From CAZQYC01 sp043746555 (GTDB lineage: Bacteria > Pseudomonadota > Gammaproteobacteria > Steroidobacterales > Steroidobacteraceae): DNA of 10,311 nt. A program made the position numbers and the translations under genes. Under the pieces are notes generated by a model. It made no database searches. It saw nothing but the letters and a program-made list of their open reading frames with translations, and had not been told where the DNA came from. How positions within the stretch are numbered: the stretch's first letter is position 1; each line of letters begins with the position of its first letter. Shown here one piece after another: positions 7,925 through 10,311 of the stretch. The stretch is taken from contig JAYTQU010000195.1 of assembly GCA_043746555.1 (NCBI GenBank), forward strand, positions 1-10,311. The letters run 5' to 3'.

Positions 7925-7941
7925 TCGCGAACATTTCGCGA
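7925..7941. promoter_or_regulatory. Perfect palindrome upstream of the kinase start, candidate operator
   Basis: TCGCGAA (7925-7931) and TTCGCGA (7935-7941) are exact inverted repeats with a three-base spacer CAT. The dyad begins 17 bases upstream of the kinase start at 7907, where a repressor or an RNA hairpin would act on translation. The spacer itself is the alternative ATG at 7934. If translation starts there, the palindrome lies partly in coding sequence and may be incidental. Confidence 0.35.
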
Positions 7942-8075
7942 TGGCTTGCACGCACTATAAGGGGTGAACTTTTGGCCAACCGCCTATGACGTCACGCTGA
8001 TTCCTCATACCGTTGCGCAAACGACCCTACGCGATTCCCTTATGTAGACATCACTTGGAATCCGGTCTACCTCTT

Positions 8076-8102
8076 TCAAGTTTCCTCATCGCGAGCCGCT
8101 AC
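8076..8102 (+). promoter_or_regulatory. Sigma-28 (FliA) flagellar-class promoter of the chemoreceptor gene
   Basis: TCAAGTTT (8076-8083) is followed after exactly 11 bases by GCCGCTAC (8095-8102). The known FliA consensus is TAAAGTTT-N11-GCCGATAA, so the matches are seven of eight and six of eight with ideal spacing. The start of transcription would fall near 8107-8110, giving a leader of about 30 bases to ATG 8139. The position supports that start and excludes TTG 8013 and GTG 8103. Chemoreceptors are standard members of the late flagellar regulon. Confidence 0.75.
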
Positions 8103-8138
8103 GTGAGGGGCAACCTAAGTAAATTGACGCTTCCTTGC

Positions 8139-10085
8139 ATGCGTAGCCTATACAACCTCTCGCTCGGCAAAAAACTGGCCATTATCGTCATTGGCTTATT
8201 GTTACCGTCTGCGTGGCTCCTCCTTAAGTTGGTTTCTCAGCAAGAAGTGACGATTGCAACTGCGGAGCTCAAGTTACAAGGTCTTGAGTACATGCATCGC
8301 ATCTGGCGATTGTCGGGGCCGCTGGCGGATCATCGCTCGATGGGACTTCGCTACGCCTCCGGCAAACCCGAAGATCTGGAAATCGCACACAACAAGGTCG
8401 CCGAAGTCGACGCTGCAATCAAAAGCGTTGATGAATATGAAAACCTGGTCGATGAACGTCTACGCAACGGCGCCGAGTGGCGCGATGTAATGAAACGATG
8501 GCGCGTGCTTCGAGACCGGAAAAGCGAGCTCAACGCCGCTCAATACTTTGCCGGGCACAGTGAAGTCTTGGATACGCTTGCGACATTTAACCAGCGGTTG
8601 GCAAACCGCTCGACTCTTTTGTACGAGGCGGAAGAAACAACACACTTTCTGGTCGATGTTGTCGTGCGCGACATTCCGCAAGTGCAGAATGGGATTTTCT
8701 CGCTGCGTCGCGCTGTCGTGGTCGGGTCCGGGACAGCGAATGTGATGAATCCGCAGCGCGCCGACCTTGCGGCTCGAGTCCATGTCGTGAGCGTCGACGC
8801 GAAATCCTTGCGCACGAACGTCGAACAACTCGCGGCCGCTCTACCGGAATCCGCGACGAGACTCCGTGCAGCAGTCGACGCATATAAATCTGTCGCCGAG
8901 CAATACGCGAAGACCGTCGAAGACAACATGGTGATGGCCGACAACCGCGCGCCGATACTCAATACCGCCGGCGCAGAAGCTGCGGCGGCGTTTGCGGCAT
9001 CAAGTGAGTTGCAGGAATCTCTGCTGAAGCCATTGAAGACCGAACTCGAAGAGCGGCGCGAAGCGGCAATATGGACTCGGAACGCGACGCTCGCCGGATT
9101 TTTATTATTGCTAATCGCCGTTCTGTCGCTTGAGCGCATGCTGCGCCGACAAATTAGTAAGAGTGCGCGCACGGTAGTCGACACGATGAAACGCATGGCG
9201 AACGGCGAGATCGGACAATCAATGACAGTGACCGGCACCGATGAGCTTGGTCAGGCGCTAGTGGCGGTGAACCGGCTGGATCTTAAATTGGCGGATGTCG
9301 TTGCTGTGATTCGTAACACAGCGAATACGGTGGGATCGGCGGCGCGAGAACTGTCGTTCGGCAATGAAGAACTCAGCAGTCGTACGCAATCGCAAGCCTC
9401 GGCACTTGAGCAAACGGCGTCGAGCATGGAGCAGATGACAGCGACGGTGAAACAGAATGCCCACAATGCCGGTCAAGCAAATCAACTCGCCGCCGGCGTA
9501 CGCGATCAAGCTGAGCTCGGGCAGTCCGTAGTGCATCGTGCGATAGAAGCCATGAATGAGATCAACTCAGCAAGCACAAAGATTGCGGCAATCATTGGCG
9601 TAATAGATGAAATTGCGTTTCAAACCAATCTTCTCGCTCTGAATGCCGCGGTCGAAGCCGCCCGCGCCGGCGAGCAAGGCAGCGGATTCGCCGTTGTCGC
9701 AGGTGAAGTGCGCACGCTCGCAAAGCGCAGCGCCGAGGCGGCAAAGGATATCAAGAAACTCATTAAGGACTCGGTCGACAAAGTGAAAGTCGGCGCCGAA
9801 CTCGTCAATGAGTCGGGAAAAACACTCGCAGAGATTTTGGTGAGCGTACGGCGAGTCACGGATATCGTCGCCGAGATTGCCGACGCTTCGTCAGAACAAT
9901 CCGCCGGCATTGATCAGGTAAATGGCGCGGTAACACAGATGGATGCAATGACACAGGAAAACGCCGCCCGTGTTGATCAAGCGTCGGTGGCGAGCAAAGC
10001 CATGCAGCAACACGCCGAAGAGCTCGTAAAGCAGATCAGCTATTTCCGCCTAAATAGCCAAACAAAGAACCCAATAGCAGCGTGA
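8139..10085 (+). CDS. Methyl-accepting chemotaxis protein
   Basis: The 648-residue inner-membrane chemoreceptor binds or senses ligands in the periplasm and controls CheA through CheW at the cytoplasmic tip. From ATG 8139: a short positive N-terminus (MRSLYNLSLGKK), helix 1 (about 13-31, LAIIVIGLLLPSAWLLLKL), a long, apparently all-helical periplasmic domain (about 32-315), helix 2 (about 316-331, ATLAGFLLLLIAVLSLE), HAMP (about 334-386) and a signalling hairpin. The hairpin tip at about 489-528 carries the nearly invariant DEIAFQTNLLALNAAVEAAR, then GEQGSGFAVVAGEVRTLA. Likely methylation sites are the EQ pairs near 424, 431 and 586. The C-terminus (KNPIAA) lacks an NWETF-like pentapeptide, so CheR and CheB are not tethered here. 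The sensor domain (about 284 residues) is longer than the roughly 150 residues of Tar/Tsr and is compatible with a helical bimodular fold. Ligand unknown. No strong ribosome site is seen. It is divergent from the hybrid kinase; no other che or flagellar gene is in the window. Confidence 0.94.
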   Translation: MRSLYNLSLGKKLAIIVIGLLLPSAWLLLKLVSQQEVTIATAELKLQGLEYMHRIWRLSGPLADHRSMGLRYASGKPEDLEIAHNKVAEVDAAIKSVDEYENLVDERLRNGAEWRDVMKRWRVLRDRKSELNAAQYFAGHSEVLDTLATFNQRLANRSTLLYEAEETTHFLVDVVVRDIPQVQNGIFSLRRAVVVGSGTANVMNPQRADLAARVHVVSVDAKSLRTNVEQLAAALPESATRLRAAVDAYKSVAEQYAKTVEDNMVMADNRAPILNTAGAEAAAAFAASSELQESLLKPLKTELEERREAAIWTRNATLAGFLLLLIAVLSLERMLRRQISKSARTVVDTMKRMANGEIGQSMTVTGTDELGQALVAVNRLDLKLADVVAVIRNTANTVGSAARELSFGNEELSSRTQSQASALEQTASSMEQMTATVKQNAHNAGQANQLAAGVRDQAELGQSVVHRAIEAMNEINSASTKIAAIIGVIDEIAFQTNLLALNAAVEAARAGEQGSGFAVVAGEVRTLAKRSAEAAKDIKKLIKDSVDKVKVGAELVNESGKTLAEILVSVRRVTDIVAEIADASSEQSAGIDQVNGAVTQMDAMTQENAARVDQASVASKAMQQHAEELVKQISYFRLNSQTKNPIAA

Positions 10086-10171
10086 GATAGTCTTCCTTCG
10101 AACATGGCAGCGATCTGTCCCCTGGCGGCCACCGTGAAACGATTTCAATCTCGGACCTTTTGTAACTTTGC

Positions 10172-10200
10172 TTGCAACCACTCACCCCTCTTCGCATAAT
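10172..10200 (+). promoter_or_regulatory. Putative sigma-70 promoter
   Basis: TTGCAA (10172-10177) and CATAAT (10195-10200) are separated by exactly 17 bases. They match the consensus hexamers at four of six and five of six positions. It points right, out of the window, and lies beyond the chemoreceptor stop, so it probably belongs to a gene at the right edge. Confidence 0.45.
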
Positions 10201-10246
10201 GTTTTCCTGGGAAAGTCATTTGGATAGCGACGAGGGGGTTGTACAT

Positions 10247-10311
10247 TTGCGCAACCTATCCGAGCCGTTCAGAACTAGTATTCGGCCAATCCCAATAGGG
10301 ATGTGTAGTTA
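10247..10311 (+). CDS. Possible N-terminal fragment of an unknown protein at the right edge
   Basis: A frame open to the window end can be read from TTG 10247 (RNLSEPFRTSIRPIPIGMCS after the start). It is preceded by GAGGGGG (10232-10238) with an eight-base spacer and, further up, by the promoter at 10172-10200, so promoter, leader and ribosome site are in sensible order. The same frame also has an ATG at 10199, but that overlaps the -10 element and has no ribosome site. Only about 21 codons are visible and I recognise no family; the frame may be open by chance. Confidence 0.2.
   Translation, partial: MRNLSEPFRTSIRPIPIGMCS

Noticed and set aside
7987..7994. TGACGTCA palindrome between the kinase and chemoreceptor genes
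   Set aside because: An eight-base palindrome occurs often by chance; no second copy or matched spacing to a promoter is seen.
8013..8138. TTG start adding 42 residues to the chemoreceptor
   Set aside because: The FliA promoter at 8076-8102 lies inside this extension, and MRSLYNLSLGKK before the first membrane helix is a typical chemoreceptor start.
8540..9238. Long open frame (232 codons) on the minus strand inside the chemoreceptor gene
   Set aside because: It is antisense to a clear chemoreceptor coding sequence, has Ser/Arg/Ala-rich low-complexity composition and no recognisable domain; a codon-bias shadow.
10108..10150. GATCTGTCCCC and GATTTCAATC stretches reminiscent of REP elements or a CRISPR repeat end
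   Set aside because: Only single copies are present, with no flanking inverted or direct repeats and no spacer array.
10142..10260. Short minus-strand frames in the tail (about 33 codons from ATG near 10246, and another running into the chemoreceptor 3' end)
   Set aside because: Too short, no homology recognised and no convincing promoter; likely chance frames.

Overview
The window looks like chromosomal DNA from a free-living, motile Gram-negative bacterium. It encodes an outer-membrane TonB-dependent receptor, a two-membrane-segment hybrid sensor kinase and a methyl-accepting chemotaxis protein behind a flagellar-type (sigma-28) promoter. The receptor style (LEEIVVTG TonB box, very long barrel with an NPLGR motif near the C-terminus) and the moderately high GC content suggest a gammaproteobacterium of the Steroidobacter/Xanthomonas-like groups. 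That taxonomic guess is inference only.

Layout. Bases 1-75 (minus) are the first codons of a zinc-type/quinone-oxidoreductase-like dehydrogenase that runs off the left edge. Divergent from it is a LysR-family regulator (248-1171), and the shared intergenic region carries an ATC-N9-GAT LysR-type box. A 447-bp gap follows, holding a post-lysR hairpin, a striking 144-bp near-symmetrical inverted repeat (1221-1364) and the leader of the next gene. The TonB-dependent receptor (1619-4606) ends in a strong intrinsic terminator. Convergent to it is a 1064-residue hybrid histidine kinase (4713-7907, minus): periplasmic sensor, HAMP, PAS, HisKA, HATPase and two receiver domains. About 230 bp upstream of the kinase, in the divergent direction, lies a chemoreceptor gene (8139-10085) with a near-consensus FliA promoter. 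The last 226 bp contain a plausible sigma-70 promoter and perhaps the start of another gene.

How they work together. The regulator and dehydrogenase form a classic divergent LysR/target pair. The receptor imports an unidentified ligand, and no sigma/anti-sigma pair or TonB-complex gene is beside it. The kinase and chemoreceptor are both membrane sensors of periplasmic signals, but their outputs differ (phosphorelay versus CheA/flagellar motor), and only shared position links them.

I found no mobile-element gene, CRISPR array, tRNA/rRNA, phage gene or defence system. The most interesting non-coding signals are the 144-bp palindromic element and the FliA promoter. The protein-coding content is otherwise ordinary. 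Three starts were moved from the longest open frame: receptor to ATG 1619, kinase to ATG 7907 and chemoreceptor to ATG 8139. In each case the longer version begins with TTG and lacks support.
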